Source: an uncultured Prevotellaceae bacterium
GTDB lineage: Bacteria; Bacteroidota; Bacteroidia; Bacteroidales; Muribaculaceae
Assembly (NCBI GenBank): GCA_900318865.1
Contig: ONMF01000004.1
Coordinates: 124,001-188,000 of the forward strand
Length of the DNA stretch: 64,000 nucleotides
Direction of reading: 5' to 3'
Notes under the pieces: model-generated
What the model was told of the DNA's origin: nothing
Databases searched by the model: none
The model's input: the letters and a program-made list of their open reading frames with translations, nothing else
Part shown: positions 36,445 through 45,615 of the stretch, in pieces
Position numbering within the stretch: position 1 is the stretch's first letter
Layout of the letters: each line of letters opens with the position of its first letter
Translations under genes and position numbers: made by a program

Positions 36445-36747
36445 ATGATGAGAAAATTGACCATAGTCAGTGCGCTGGTGGCGATGTTGGCCGCATGCCA
36501 TCACGGGCCGGGGCACTCGCCCCTCGAGGGGCAGGCGCGCCGGCAAGGTGCCGAGGCGGCCGCGGCAGTGGTGGCCGTGGACCATGCCGACACGCTGGCG
36601 CTGCAAGAGGCCATCCTCAATGCCAAGGCGCTGCAGAGCCGGTATGCCCTCATGCCCGACACGGTGGCCGTCCGTGTCTTTGACGAGGCTTTCAGGCAAT
36701 ATGTTAGCCAGCACGACGACGCACTCTATCGAGCCATGTTCCGATAA
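36445..36747 (+). CDS. small lipoprotein, unknown function
   Basis: 100 residues with signal [17 protein letters not shown] and lipobox Cys at about 18, followed by [11 protein letters not shown]. The remainder is an Ala-rich helical stretch. ATG 36445 is followed at once by a second ATG (36448). It is first in a plus-strand run with the next lipoprotein and ispH. No family was recognised. Confidence 0.72.
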   Translation: MMRKLTIVSALVAMLAACHHGPGHSPLEGQARRQGAEAAAAVVAVDHADTLALQEAILNAKALQSRYALMPDTVAVRVFDEAFRQYVSQHDDALYRAMFR

Positions 36748-36769
36748 CGCTAAATAAAGAAATACTGTG

Positions 36770-37438
36770 ATGAGAACTACGACTTATGCCTTTGTGTTGC
36801 TTGCGGTCTCACTGATGCTCGGCGCCTGCGGCGATGCCGCGCAAAAGGGCGAGCAGGCCGCGCACGACCTCATCGCCGCCTGGGGCGACACCACGGCCAT
36901 GCGGCAGGTGGTGGACCGCCTGGAGCAGGAGCGCGAAGCCCTCACGTGGCCCTGGCAGCGCAGTGCCCTCGACCGGGCTTTCTCACGCCCGTTGCTGGCC
37001 ACCGGGCGCGACTCGCTGGTGCAGGCGGCCTACATCGTGACGCTCAGCCCCGACGAGTTTGCCGAGGTCAAGGTGGGTGCCATGGTCGACGCTTTTCTGC
37101 GCGGCGAGTCGCTCAAGCCTCTGGGCGAGAGTTATGAATACCTGAACATCATTCACTGGCTGGGCCGCACACTGGGCCGCGAGCAAGTGGTGGAGACCTT
37201 CGACCGCCGCATCGACTCGGCGGCCAACGCTCTCCCTGTGGCCGACCAGATGAAGCTCTACAGCCTGTCGTGCACGCCGGCCGTGCTGGGCGCCGCCCTG
37301 GCCGAGGATGCCGGACGGCCCGATGCCGACAAGGCCGACATCGCCCGCCGCATCGAGCTGCTGCGCGACCTTTACAGCGCCGATGACTTTGCGGCTTTTG
37401 AGCAAAGCTACCGTCAGGCGTTGAAAACCGAACCATAA
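36770..37438 (+). CDS. lipoprotein, unknown function
   Basis: 222 residues from ATG 36770; a GTG one codon earlier is possible. The signal [20 protein letters not shown] ends at the lipobox Cys20. The mature part is helical with [20 protein letters not shown] in the middle. It resembles small Bacteroidales lipoproteins of no assigned function. It lies 22 bp after the preceding lipoprotein and 14 bp before ispH. Confidence 0.78.
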   Translation: MRTTTYAFVLLAVSLMLGACGDAAQKGEQAAHDLIAAWGDTTAMRQVVDRLEQEREALTWPWQRSALDRAFSRPLLATGRDSLVQAAYIVTLSPDEFAEVKVGAMVDAFLRGESLKPLGESYEYLNIIHWLGRTLGREQVVETFDRRIDSAANALPVADQMKLYSLSCTPAVLGAALAEDAGRPDADKADIARRIELLRDLYSADDFAAFEQSYRQALKTEP

Positions 37439-37452
37439 TTCATTGCACAATC

Positions 37453-38343
37453 ATGCCGTTAAATGTTGAAATTGACCAAGGCTCGGGTTTTTGCTTCGGC
37501 GTGACGCGGGCCATCAGCAAGGCCGAGGAGGAACTCAATGCCACCGGCCATCTCTACTGCCTGGGCGACATCGTGCACAACAGCAACGAGGTGGAGCGCC
37601 TCAAAAGCCGCGGGCTGGTGACCATCACCCACGAGCAGCTGGAGCGGCTGCACAACGTGAAGGTGCTGCTGCGAGCGCACGGCGAGCCGCCGTCGACCTA
37701 CGAGACCGCACGGCGCAACAACATCGAAATCATCGATGCCACCTGCCCCGTGGTGCTCAAGCTGCAGCAGCGCATCAACAAGACCTATGGCGGCAGCGAC
37801 GAGCCCAACCCGCAGATTGTCATCTACGGCAAGCGCGGCCATGCCGAGGTGCTGGGCCTGGAGGGGCAAACCCGCGGCACGGCACTGGTGATAGAGAGCA
37901 TCGACGAAATCGACAAAATCGATTACACCCGAAACATTTATCTCTATTCGCAGACCACCAAGTCGGTCGACGGCTTCAAGCGCATCGTGGAGGAAATCAG
38001 CCGCCGCGTGGGGCCGGGCATCAAGTTCGAGAGCTACGACACCATCTGCCGCTCGGTGGCCAACCGCATTCCGCAGGTTCGCCACTTTGCCAGCCAGCAC
38101 CAGTTGGTGCTCTTCGTGTGCGGCAGCAAGAGCAGCAACGGCCGCATCCTCTTTGCGCAATGCCTCAATGCCAATGCGCACTCGCACCTCATCAGCAACG
38201 CCTCCGAAATCGATCCCGCCTGGCTGCAAGGCATGGAGCGTGTGGGCATCTGCGGTGCCACGTCCACGCCGCGCTGGCTCATGAACCAGGTGCGCGACGC
38301 TGTGCTGGCGCTCAGTGGGCAGGCGGGCACGGACGGCGGGTAA
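37453..38343 (+). CDS. ispH: 4-hydroxy-3-methylbut-2-enyl diphosphate reductase
   Basis: A 296-residue [4Fe-4S] enzyme of the last MEP-pathway step, giving IPP and DMAPP. The three cluster cysteines are Cys14 (GSGFCFGVTRA), Cys98 (DATCPVV) and Cys199 (YDTICRSV), close to the E. coli positions 12, 96 and 197. Substrate histidines His42 (IVHN) and His76 (RAHGEPP) are present. Co-transcription with the two lipoproteins upstream is likely. Confidence 0.96.
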   Translation: MPLNVEIDQGSGFCFGVTRAISKAEEELNATGHLYCLGDIVHNSNEVERLKSRGLVTITHEQLERLHNVKVLLRAHGEPPSTYETARRNNIEIIDATCPVVLKLQQRINKTYGGSDEPNPQIVIYGKRGHAEVLGLEGQTRGTALVIESIDEIDKIDYTRNIYLYSQTTKSVDGFKRIVEEISRRVGPGIKFESYDTICRSVANRIPQVRHFASQHQLVLFVCGSKSSNGRILFAQCLNANAHSHLISNASEIDPAWLQGMERVGICGATSTPRWLMNQVRDAVLALSGQAGTDGG

Positions 38344-38420
38344 GGGTGTGTAAAATTGTAGGATTTTGGTGCTCGAATCGAAAAATATGCGATATTTTTC
38401 GGCTTTTCGCTGAAAATATG

Positions 38421-38428
38421 TAACTTTG
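38421..38428 (+). promoter_or_regulatory. promoter -7 element for the DUF3298-like gene
   Basis: TAACTTTG, 29 bp before ATG 38458, fits TAnnTTTG. T-rich sequence lies about 20 bp upstream in place of a clean TTTG. Confidence 0.5.
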
Positions 38429-38457
38429 TAGTCGCTGGTCAACGGTTTTTTGTAAAG

Positions 38458-39405
38458 ATGACAAAACGCACGCTTCTCATCATCATCGCTTTGCTTGTGG
38501 TCGTGGATATCGTGGCCGCATTCTGGTATTTGGCGCTGCGCATCGAGAACAGCGGGCAGAGTGGCGACATCTTTGTGCGCGGCGAGACCGAGAAGGCGGC
38601 CCAGGCCGACACGGTGATCGACAGCTCGCTGCCCGACGTCTTTGCGCTGGGCAGCGACGAGGCTTTTTTCGTGTCGCAAGAGGCCGCCGGCACCGAGCGC
38701 GGACAGCTGTTGAGCGTGAAGCGTGTGACCAATCGCTGGCCGCAGAGCATCAATGGCAGTGACAGTCTTGTCAACATCGAGCGTGAGCTGGTGCGCAAGG
38801 CGTTCTCGCGCAGTTATGGCACCCTTGCCGAGGCCGTCGGCTCGTTCCTGAGCGAGCCGCAGTTCAACTATGGCAGCGGATTGGCCTTCACGCGCGTGCC
38901 ACAGGCGGCGAATGTGCCGGCCCGGAACCGCAACGTGCGCCATGTGCTCGTCTATCCTTATTCCACGTCGTTCCAGCTGCTGGTGATGGAGATTGACCAC
39001 TATGGTTACAGTGGCGACGGCTGGTCGAAGCGAACGGCCTATGTGGTGTACGACCGCGTGCGCCAGCGGGTGATAGACCGCGACAATATGCTCATTCCCG
39101 GGCAGGAAACCGCCCTGCTGGCCGTGCTCAACAAGAAGATAGCGCACATCAACCAGACGCAGCACCTCGACTTGCTCAGCGCCTCGCAGGTGCCGGCCGA
39201 GGTGTGCCCCAAGCGCACGGGCATGGTGTTTGAGTTTCAGGAGGGCGACATAGCGCCGTCGAGCAAGGGCGTGATAGATGTGTTTATCGACTACGCCGCG
39301 CTCAAGCCTTATCTCACCGACGCTTTCCGCACCATCGTGAATAATAACGGCGGCTACTGGGAATACAAGGCCCTGCGTCCCGGCGATGTTGCCCCGGCCG
39401 AATGA
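38458..39405 (+). CDS. membrane-anchored DUF3298-like protein
   Basis: 315 residues. One N-terminal transmembrane segment (TLLIIIALLVVVDIVAAFWY) anchors a large extracytoplasmic part. The C-terminal region, GMVFEFQEGDIAPSSKGVID then VFIDYAALKPYLTDAFRTIV, resembles the RsiV-type DUF3298 domain. That family often binds wall components. The assignment is by motif likeness only. It has its own promoter and is convergent with phoH. Confidence 0.7.
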   Translation: MTKRTLLIIIALLVVVDIVAAFWYLALRIENSGQSGDIFVRGETEKAAQADTVIDSSLPDVFALGSDEAFFVSQEAAGTERGQLLSVKRVTNRWPQSINGSDSLVNIERELVRKAFSRSYGTLAEAVGSFLSEPQFNYGSGLAFTRVPQAANVPARNRNVRHVLVYPYSTSFQLLVMEIDHYGYSGDGWSKRTAYVVYDRVRQRVIDRDNMLIPGQETALLAVLNKKIAHINQTQHLDLLSASQVPAEVCPKRTGMVFEFQEGDIAPSSKGVIDVFIDYAALKPYLTDAFRTIVNNNGGYWEYKALRPGDVAPAE

Positions 39406-39463
39406 TTTGCCATCCTCAGGGTGGGGATGGTGGTCCTTTCTTGACTTCGGGCGGCAACTATTC

Positions 39464-40420
39464 TTATTCGGCTGAATCTTGCTGTGACTTCTGGTAGCGC
39501 TCGTAGGCCTCGACGATGCGCTGCACCAGGTGGTGCCGCACGATGTCTTTCTTGCCGAACTCCACGCGCCCGATTCCCTGCACGCCGTCGAGGATTTTCA
39601 GCACCTGCACGAGGCCCGACGCGGTGGTGCGCGGCAGGTCGACTTGTGTCACGTCGCCGGTGACAATCATCTTCGATCCCATGCCCAGGCGGGTGAGGAA
39701 CATCTTGATTTGATGTGTGGTGGTGTTTTGTGCCTCGTCGAGCACGATGATGGCGTCGTTGAGTGTGCGGCCGCGCATGAAGGCCAGCGGGGCAATCTGG
39801 ATGACGTTGGTCTCCATGTACTCCTTGAGCTTCATGGCCGGAATCATGTCCTCGAGGGCGTCGTAGAGGGGCTGCAGGTAGGGGTCGATTTTGTCTTTCA
39901 TGTCGCCCGGCAGGAAACCTAATTTCTCACCGGCCTCCACGGCGGGCCTGGAGAGGACGATTTTGCGCACCTCGCGGTTTTTCAGGGCGCGCACGGCCAG
40001 TGCCACTGCTAGATAGGTCTTGCCGGTGCCGGCGGGCCCCAGGGCAAAGGTGAGGTCGTTCTGTGCCACGGTCTTGACCAGCAGCTGCTGGTTGGGCGTG
40101 CGTCCCACGATGGGCTTGCCGTTCACACCATAGATAATCACGTCGTCCATCTTCAGTTCCTTGGGCGGCGCCCCCTTGATGACATCGATAATCACGTCCT
40201 CGGGCAGCTGGTTGTAGCGGACGCAGTAATCGGCCAGTTCATGGATTTTTTTCTCGAAAGTGGCTGTCTCGTTGTCATCGCCGATGACGGTGATGACGCT
40301 GCCGCGCGCTGCCATGCGCAGTTTGGGAAACAGGTTGCGGATGAGCTGGATGTTGCTGTTGTTCACGCCGTAGAAGGTGACGGGGTCAACGCGGTCGATG
40401 ATGATGTGTCGTTCTATCAT
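39464..40420 (-). CDS. phoH: PhoH-family ATPase
   Basis: 318 residues. An N-terminal KH-like segment precedes the PhoH ATPase domain: Walker A GPAGTGKT at 128-135, then KIVLSRPAVEAGEKLGFLPG and Walker B AIIVLDEAQNTT. Family members are RNA-linked ATPases that often act with the endoribonuclease YbeY. It is a single gene on the minus strand. Confidence 0.94.
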   Translation of the reverse strand: MIERHIIIDRVDPVTFYGVNNSNIQLIRNLFPKLRMAARGSVITVIGDDNETATFEKKIHELADYCVRYNQLPEDVIIDVIKGAPPKELKMDDVIIYGVNGKPIVGRTPNQQLLVKTVAQNDLTFALGPAGTGKTYLAVALAVRALKNREVRKIVLSRPAVEAGEKLGFLPGDMKDKIDPYLQPLYDALEDMIPAMKLKEYMETNVIQIAPLAFMRGRTLNDAIIVLDEAQNTTTHQIKMFLTRLGMGSKMIVTGDVTQVDLPRTTASGLVQVLKILDGVQGIGRVEFGKKDIVRHHLVQRIVEAYERYQKSQQDSAE

Positions 40421-40517
40421 ATGCGCAAAGATAGCAAATTATCCTGTTTTGCGCAATATCCCCGCCATCTCCATTTATATTATAATGTGTCGGCCTGGTT
40501 TGAGGCAGGCCAGCCCC

Positions 40518-40644
40518 GCTCTCCCCCTAAGTTAGGGGGAGTAGCCCGGAGGGCCGAGGGAGTGTGCCCTGCGTCGACGCTGCCCCCATGCAGGGTTTAC
40601 ACACTCCTCCGCCCTGACGGGCACCTCCCCTAACTTAGGGGAGG
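40518..40644. repeat. GC-rich palindromic intergenic element, copy 1
   Basis: Opens with the hairpin CTCCCCCTAAGTTAGGGGGAG (stem 10) and ends with CCCCTAACTTAGGGG. Within it, 33 bp at 40599-40631 (ACACACTCCTCCGCCCTGAC onward) are identical to 44779-44811. It is in the same orientation as the copy upstream of the LRR gene. Confidence 0.8.
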
Positions 40645-40715
40645 AACTAAGCTCGCCTGGCCATAGCCTTCCCCCTAACTTAGGGGAGGAACTAAGCTCG
40701 CCTGGCCATAGCCTT
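40627..40715. repeat. tandem 44-bp repeat, two copies
   Basis: Copies at 40627-40670 and 40672-40715 are identical. Each has the palindrome CCCCTAACTTAGGGG followed by AGGAACTAAGCTCGCCTGG and CCATAGCCTT. Confidence 0.85.
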
Positions 40716-40739
40716 TCCTTTAGCTTGGGGGGGGATGAT

Positions 40740-40775
40740 AAAAAAGGCTCAGCCCGCCGGGTGGTGGGCTGAACC
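40740..40775 (-). terminator. terminator after the LRR gene
   Basis: On the minus strand GGTTCAGCCCACC and GGCGGGCTGAGCC form a 13-bp stem with wobbles, followed by TTTTTT. It begins 30 bp past the stop. Confidence 0.85.
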
Positions 40776-40805
40776 GAAAAATAGGGTGATGTCAATCTGT
40801 TGGGA

Positions 40806-43800
40806 TTAGAGGCCTGCCTGCATGATGATCTCCACGAGCTTGGTGATGTCGCCGATGCTGGTCTCATTGTCATTGTTCACGTCGCTGCGCTCGTTGCTGG
40901 ACCCTTTGCTTACCAGGTCAACCAGCATGGTCAGGTCGCCCAGGTCGATAGCGCCGTTGCCGTTCACGTCGCCAACCAAGGTCTGCGGCCACAGGTCAAC
41001 GGCCACTTGCGTGGTGCTGCCGGCCAGCGTGGCGCCCAGTTTCAGGTAAGCAGTGCCATAGCCCACGGTGTAGCTGCCGGTGGGACGGTCAAATCTCTTT
41101 TGCGAGCGGTTGAAGTAGTAGCCCACGTTCTCGTTGTAGACGTTGCGGTTGACATCGGTGGCGCTGGTGCCAATGAGCAGATTGTTCGGGGCACTCACGG
41201 TGACGGTGGGTCGCTGCAGCTTGTACATCTTGTCGGCAGTGAATCCGGTGAGGATCACGCCCGTGTTCTCGGGCACGCGTGTCACCTGCTGCGTGTTGAC
41301 CTGCTTCTTGGCCGAGTCGTAGTTGTAGACCACATAGGCCTCGTTCAGGCCGCTGGCGTTGAAGTCCACCGGGTGCATCACGCTGATGGCCATCGGGCTG
41401 GTGGAGCTATTCTTGAACCAGCCGTTGAGCTGGTCGATGGGCTTGGCCGTGCTGGGCGAGATGGTTGACCATGCGCCGCCAACCGAGGCTTTGTAGTAGG
41501 GCAAGAGATCCCAGCACACATAGCACTTGAAGTTGCTGGCGTTGCCGCCGTAGAATTGTCCCAGCCATGAGACGCCGCTGGTTCTTAGCCATGTGAGGTC
41601 GGTGAGTGCGGTACACTTCACGAAAGCATAGCGGCCCAATGTGTTCACATTCTCGGGAATATTGAATGTAGTGAGCCCGGAGTTGCCGTAGAAAGCGTAA
41701 TTGCCGATTTTCGTCACATATTTGGGCACTGTGAACGAGGCGATTTTGGTGTTGACATACGCGCTGTCGCCAATCTCGGTGATGAAGTATTTCTTCCTGG
41801 TGTAGCCATCGAGTTCGGGGTACTCCGAATTCGTCTCATAAACGCCGGGTGAGTAGGATGTTTCTGATGACCCCGAGAGGACAGGGTTGTAGACATACAT
41901 GGCGGTGCCGTCGCAGGTGACGCCGTCCTTGGTCACCGATGCGGTGGTGAGCACGGTCATGTGGTAGTTGCTGTTGATGCCGCTGCTCAGACTGTAGTCA
42001 TAGCCGCCGGGGGTGATGGTGGTGAAACGGCCCCAGTTGCTGTCGTTTTTGTATTGGTTCACTTGTCCGGCGGGCACGCGCAGAGCGGCCGTGGTGGGGG
42101 TGTTGCCAAAGGTGTAGGGAGGCGTCAAGGCCGACAACGGCTTGTTGAGGTACAAGTCGGTGAGCGACTTCATGCCGGCAAAGGCATTCGACTGGAGAGT
42201 GGTCACCGTCGAGGGCACCTTGATGCGCTTCACGCCCGACCCCGAGAAGGCGTAGCTATACAGCCCCGCGAAGCCGTAAGGCAGCTTGATGTCGTGGGTG
42301 AGCGCCGTGCAGTTCTGGAAAGCGTAGGCGTGGATGCTGTACAGATTGGGGCCGAAGGTCATCGTGCTGAGCTTGGTGCAGCCGTCGAAGGCGTAGTCCC
42401 AAATGGTGCCAATGCTGGGCAATGTGACTGAGGTGAGCCCCGTGCAGCCCTGGAAACTCCAGTCGTAGATGTTGTTTAACTTGGGGAAGTTGACGCTGGT
42501 GAGCTTGGTGGCGTTTTTGAAAGCGCGGTAGCGGAGGTGCCGACAGCGTGGCAATGTGATACTGGTCAGATTGGAACCGTTGAAGGCGTCGTTATACACC
42601 GTGTCGACATTGGAGGCGCCGGTGATTGAGAAACTGTTCGTGTTGCCGCGGAAGGCATCGGCGCCAATCGAGGTCACCGCGTAGCTCTTGCCGCGGATGG
42701 TGACCGAGACGGGGATGCTCTTGGCACCGTTTTGCTGGGTCGACATGCTGCCCGACACCAAGCGTGCCGTGCCGGCGTAGGTGATGCCGTTGACGGTGGT
42801 CGACGTGTTACTCATCACAGAGTAGCAATAGTCGCTGGTAAAGTGGTCGTAGGCCTGCCAGTAGTTGGGGTTGTAGTTGGTGAACCTGGTCCAGCCGGCG
42901 TTCTTGTAGTCAGTCACCTTGTCGTAGGGCACACGCAGGATTCCTATAGGGTTCTTGGCGCCGCTGAAGTGATCCGCGATGGTGACCGGTGTGGGCATGT
43001 TGCAATCAATCTCGTCCAGTTTGGTGCAGCCCTCGAAGGCATAGTTTTCGATCGACGTCACCGAGCCGGGGATGCGTAGGTAGGTGAGTGCTGTCATGTT
43101 CCAGAAGCAGTCGAAGCCAATGCTCTTCACCCCATAGGGGATGGCTATTGTGGTGATTTTGTTGTTTGTGTAGAAAGCGTAAGCGCCGAAGGAGGTCACC
43201 GTGGTGGGGATATAATCCGGGGCGTAATCCGTTTTTCCGGGCGGGTAGTTCACCAGCGTGGTCTGTGCCTTGTTGAAGAGGATGCCGTTAGAAACGGTGA
43301 AATTGGTGTTCGACGCGTCGATGGAGAAGGCCGTGATGCCGGTGCAATAGGCAACAGCGGTGGAACTCCACGAGGTGACTTTGTTGACGTTCATCGCCGT
43401 GAGCGCGGTGCAGCCGCGGAATGCATAGGAGTTCACGGTAATCGTTTTGGTGCGGGGGTACGCGCCCTTGAGGGCGGTGCAGCCTGAGAATGCGTACGAG
43501 CCCACAGTCTTGGCGTTGAGGTAGGCATAGGTCATGCTGGTGCAGCCCTTGAAGGCGTAACTGCCGATGGTGTTCACATTCGGAAGGTAGTCCAAGTCCA
43601 CCCGGGTGATGGTGGTGTTGTTCACGCAGACACTGTCGATGATGCTGGTGAGGTTGTAATTCAGATCGTTGCAGGTATAGTCGTAGCTGGAATTTGCAGG
43701 CTTGGGTACCCATGCGTTGCTCGACACACCCGAGGCCCCACTGTAGAAGCCAACCATGGCGAATTCGCCGACGGTCGACTTGGTGGCAGCCTTGGTGACG

Positions 43801-44423
43801 CGCACGCAAGTGCCGTCGTTGTACCAGGTGTCGCAGGCATATGCCGACTTCTGGACTGAGGCAAAGCGTGAGCAGTCGGTGCCCTGCGTGCTGTTCTTGT
43901 ACTTGTAGATGCCATTGGGGTCGCCGAGGCCGATGTAGAGGTTCATGTTCGAGTTGGCCGGGAAAGAGTTGGAGAACCATCCACCCGTCATGGGCGTGGG
44001 CGACGCCAGGTACACTTGCGACAGCTTGGTGCAGCCGTCGAAGGCATATCCGTAGATGCGCCACATGGAGCTGGGCAGATACACCCTCTGGAGGCCGGTG
44101 CAGCCCTGGAAGGCATAGGCATTGATGGTGCTCAATTGATGGTGAGCCGTGAACTCTGTGATGTTCTTCTGGTCTTTGAACGCCGATGCGTTGATTGACC
44201 TTACATAATAGCCCTTGCCGCTATTCCATGCTGTGGAGGGCAGAACGAGCTGTGAGGCGCTTTTGCCTTCATTGCTCAGTCCGTAGACCGAGCAGCTGCC
44301 GTAGTCGGTCGACGAGGGTTCACTTTGGACTTCATAAATGAAATTGCCCATGGTGAACAGCGTTCCTGCCCAAACGGTTGTGCTGAGCAGAGCCGCCATC
44401 AGTGTGAGGAAAATTTTTCTCAT
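40806..44423 (-). CDS. BspA-type leucine-rich-repeat surface protein with dockerin-like tail
   Basis: 1205 residues from ATG 44423 (signal MRKIFLTLMAALLSTTVWAG). Most of the protein is a long array of about 22-residue LRR_5 repeats of the type AFKGCTSMTYAYL, AFDGCTKLSTMTF and AFQNCTALT, interrupted near residue 540 and 860 by Tyr-rich linkers. The tail GDVNGNGAIDLGDLTMLVDL and SDVNNDNETSIGDITKLVEI is a diverged version of the double repeat on five other proteins. BspA-like proteins mediate adhesion. The gene is bracketed by two copies of one palindromic repeat. Confidence 0.92.
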   Translation of the reverse strand: MRKIFLTLMAALLSTTVWAGTLFTMGNFIYEVQSEPSSTDYGSCSVYGLSNEGKSASQLVLPSTAWNSGKGYYVRSINASAFKDQKNITEFTAHHQLSTINAYAFQGCTGLQRVYLPSSMWRIYGYAFDGCTKLSQVYLASPTPMTGGWFSNSFPANSNMNLYIGLGDPNGIYKYKNSTQGTDCSRFASVQKSAYACDTWYNDGTCVRVTKAATKSTVGEFAMVGFYSGASGVSSNAWVPKPANSSYDYTCNDLNYNLTSIIDSVCVNNTTITRVDLDYLPNVNTIGSYAFKGCTSMTYAYLNAKTVGSYAFSGCTALKGAYPRTKTITVNSYAFRGCTALTAMNVNKVTSWSSTAVAYCTGITAFSIDASNTNFTVSNGILFNKAQTTLVNYPPGKTDYAPDYIPTTVTSFGAYAFYTNNKITTIAIPYGVKSIGFDCFWNMTALTYLRIPGSVTSIENYAFEGCTKLDEIDCNMPTPVTIADHFSGAKNPIGILRVPYDKVTDYKNAGWTRFTNYNPNYWQAYDHFTSDYCYSVMSNTSTTVNGITYAGTARLVSGSMSTQQNGAKSIPVSVTIRGKSYAVTSIGADAFRGNTNSFSITGASNVDTVYNDAFNGSNLTSITLPRCRHLRYRAFKNATKLTSVNFPKLNNIYDWSFQGCTGLTSVTLPSIGTIWDYAFDGCTKLSTMTFGPNLYSIHAYAFQNCTALTHDIKLPYGFAGLYSYAFSGSGVKRIKVPSTVTTLQSNAFAGMKSLTDLYLNKPLSALTPPYTFGNTPTTAALRVPAGQVNQYKNDSNWGRFTTITPGGYDYSLSSGINSNYHMTVLTTASVTKDGVTCDGTAMYVYNPVLSGSSETSYSPGVYETNSEYPELDGYTRKKYFITEIGDSAYVNTKIASFTVPKYVTKIGNYAFYGNSGLTTFNIPENVNTLGRYAFVKCTALTDLTWLRTSGVSWLGQFYGGNASNFKCYVCWDLLPYYKASVGGAWSTISPSTAKPIDQLNGWFKNSSTSPMAISVMHPVDFNASGLNEAYVVYNYDSAKKQVNTQQVTRVPENTGVILTGFTADKMYKLQRPTVTVSAPNNLLIGTSATDVNRNVYNENVGYYFNRSQKRFDRPTGSYTVGYGTAYLKLGATLAGSTTQVAVDLWPQTLVGDVNGNGAIDLGDLTMLVDLVSKGSSNERSDVNNDNETSIGDITKLVEIIMQAGL

Positions 44424-44506
44424 AGTTGTTGAGTTTTTTATGGTTAATAAATGTGTTATGTTTTGCGGTTGACAGGGGTGTGGTGCCCCCAATTTCATTC
44501 GTGATG

Positions 44507-44514
44507 CAAATTTA
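44507..44514 (-). promoter_or_regulatory. promoter -7 element for the LRR gene
   Basis: TAAATTTG on the minus strand fits TAnnTTTG. It implies a leader of about 75 bases. Confidence 0.45.
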
Positions 44515-44670
44515 CATTAAAAAACGCACGTGCGAGTAGGATAAATCGAGCAAAAATTTGTAAATTTCTTACAAAATGCAAAATATTTTTTGCCATTTTG
44601 CGCCCAAAATGGTAGTTAAATCACGGAATATCAGATATGTAATTTGGCAAATTTAACAATACACCCAATT

Positions 44671-44820
44671 CTCCCCTCAACTTAGGGGAGGAGTTGATGT
44701 CCCCCTCTAAGGTAGAGGGGGTGGCCCGTAGGGCCGGGGGCGTGTGCCGCCCGGCGACGCTGCCCCCACGCGGGGTTCACACACTCCTCCGCCCTGACGG
44801 GCACCTCCCCTGGGGAGGAG
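44671..44820. repeat. GC-rich palindromic intergenic element, copy 2
   Basis: Contains CTCCCCTCAACTTAGGGGAG, the hairpin CCCCCTCT-AAGGT-AGAGGGGG (44701-44721) and the 33-bp segment 44779-44811 shared with copy 1. It ends in CCCCTGGGGAGG. Confidence 0.8.
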
Positions 44821-44849
44821 ATTTTCATGATGCTGTGTGACGACGTGTG

Positions 44850-44880
44850 TTGGCGAAACGCCGAAAAATGATTATCTTTG
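44850..44880 (+). promoter_or_regulatory. promoter for the RsmI-like/MBL/menG operon
   Basis: TTGG at 44850-44853, a 19-bp spacer and TATCTTTG at 44873-44880, 10 bp before ATG 44891. Confidence 0.55.
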
Positions 44881-44890
44881 CGTCAAAATT

Positions 44891-45598
44891 ATGGTGGACC
44901 CCGCATTATACCTGATTCCCGTGCCGCTGAGCGATGTGCCCCCGGCCCAAGTGCTGCCTGCCCCGAACTTGGCGCTGGTGAGCCACTTGCGCCATTTTGT
45001 GGTGGAGAATGTGCGGTCGGCACGGCGGTTCTTGAAGCGGTGCGACCCGTCGATTGACATCGACTCGCTCACCTTTGCCGAACTGAACGGTCACACGCCT
45101 GCTACCGCGGTGGAAGCGTTGCTCGCGCCGCTGGAGCGGGGCGAGGCCGTGGGCGTGATCAGCGAGGCCGGCTGCCCGGCCGTTGCCGACCCCGGGGCCG
45201 ACGTGGTGGCCATCGCGCAGCGTCGCGGCTGGCGCGTGGTGCCGCTGGTGGGCCCGTCGAGCATCTTGATGGGGCTGATGGGCAGCGGATTCAACGGCCA
45301 GAGCTTTGCTTTTCTGGGCTATCTTCCCATCGATGCCCCGGGCCGCGCCCGCAAGCTCAAGGAGATGGTGCGGCGCATCGACCACGAGGACCAGACGCAG
45401 ATTTTCATCGAGACACCCTATCGCAACGAGCGGCTGCTGGCCGACCTGGTGCAGCAACTCCCGCCCCGGCTGCGGCTGTGCGTGGCCACCGACATCACCG
45501 GCCCGGCCGAGCGCATCGTCACGCGCACCATCAGGCAGTGGAGCGGCACGGCGCTGCAGGTGGGCAAGGTCCCCACGATATTTTTGCTCTACAAGTGA
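44891..45598 (+). CDS. tetrapyrrole-methylase-family methyltransferase (RsmI-like)
   Basis: 235 residues from ATG 44891, just after a promoter. Motifs are GVISEAGCPAVADPGADVVA, PLVGPSSILMGLMGSGFNGQ and FIETPYRNERLLADLVQ, as in RsmI, which methylates the 2'-O of C1402 in 16S rRNA. The N-terminus lacks the usual GTLYLVPTPIGN form and reads PALYLIPVPLSD, so this is the shorter Bacteroidota paralog whose target may differ. It is followed 17 bp later by the MBL-fold gene. Confidence 0.83.
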   Translation: MVDPALYLIPVPLSDVPPAQVLPAPNLALVSHLRHFVVENVRSARRFLKRCDPSIDIDSLTFAELNGHTPATAVEALLAPLERGEAVGVISEAGCPAVADPGADVVAIAQRRGWRVVPLVGPSSILMGLMGSGFNGQSFAFLGYLPIDAPGRARKLKEMVRRIDHEDQTQIFIETPYRNERLLADLVQQLPPRLRLCVATDITGPAERIVTRTIRQWSGTALQVGKVPTIFLLYK

Positions 45599-45615
45599 GC
45601 CAACTGAAGAGGCAG

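Larger units (their letters stand above)
40421..40805. other. repeat-containing intergenic region between phoH and the LRR gene
   Basis: 385 bp without a gene. It contains a palindromic repeat element (40518-40644), a 44-bp tandem pair (40627-40715) and the terminator of the LRR gene. Confidence 0.7.
44424..44890. other. intergenic region between the divergent LRR and RsmI-like genes
   Basis: 467 bp. It holds a TAAATTTG -7 box for the LRR gene on the minus strand (44507-44514), about 150 AT-rich bases, the second palindromic element (44671-44820) and the RsmI-like promoter. No gene is seen. Confidence 0.65.

Noticed and set aside
37459..39165. 568-codon minus-strand open frame
   Set aside because: It runs antisense through ispH, an intergenic promoter and the DUF3298-like gene; no start, motif or domain supports it.
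40518..40720. Insertion sequence or MITE
   Set aside because: Palindromes are present but no transposase, no paired terminal inverted repeats and no target-site duplication could be shown, so it was listed only as a repeat element.
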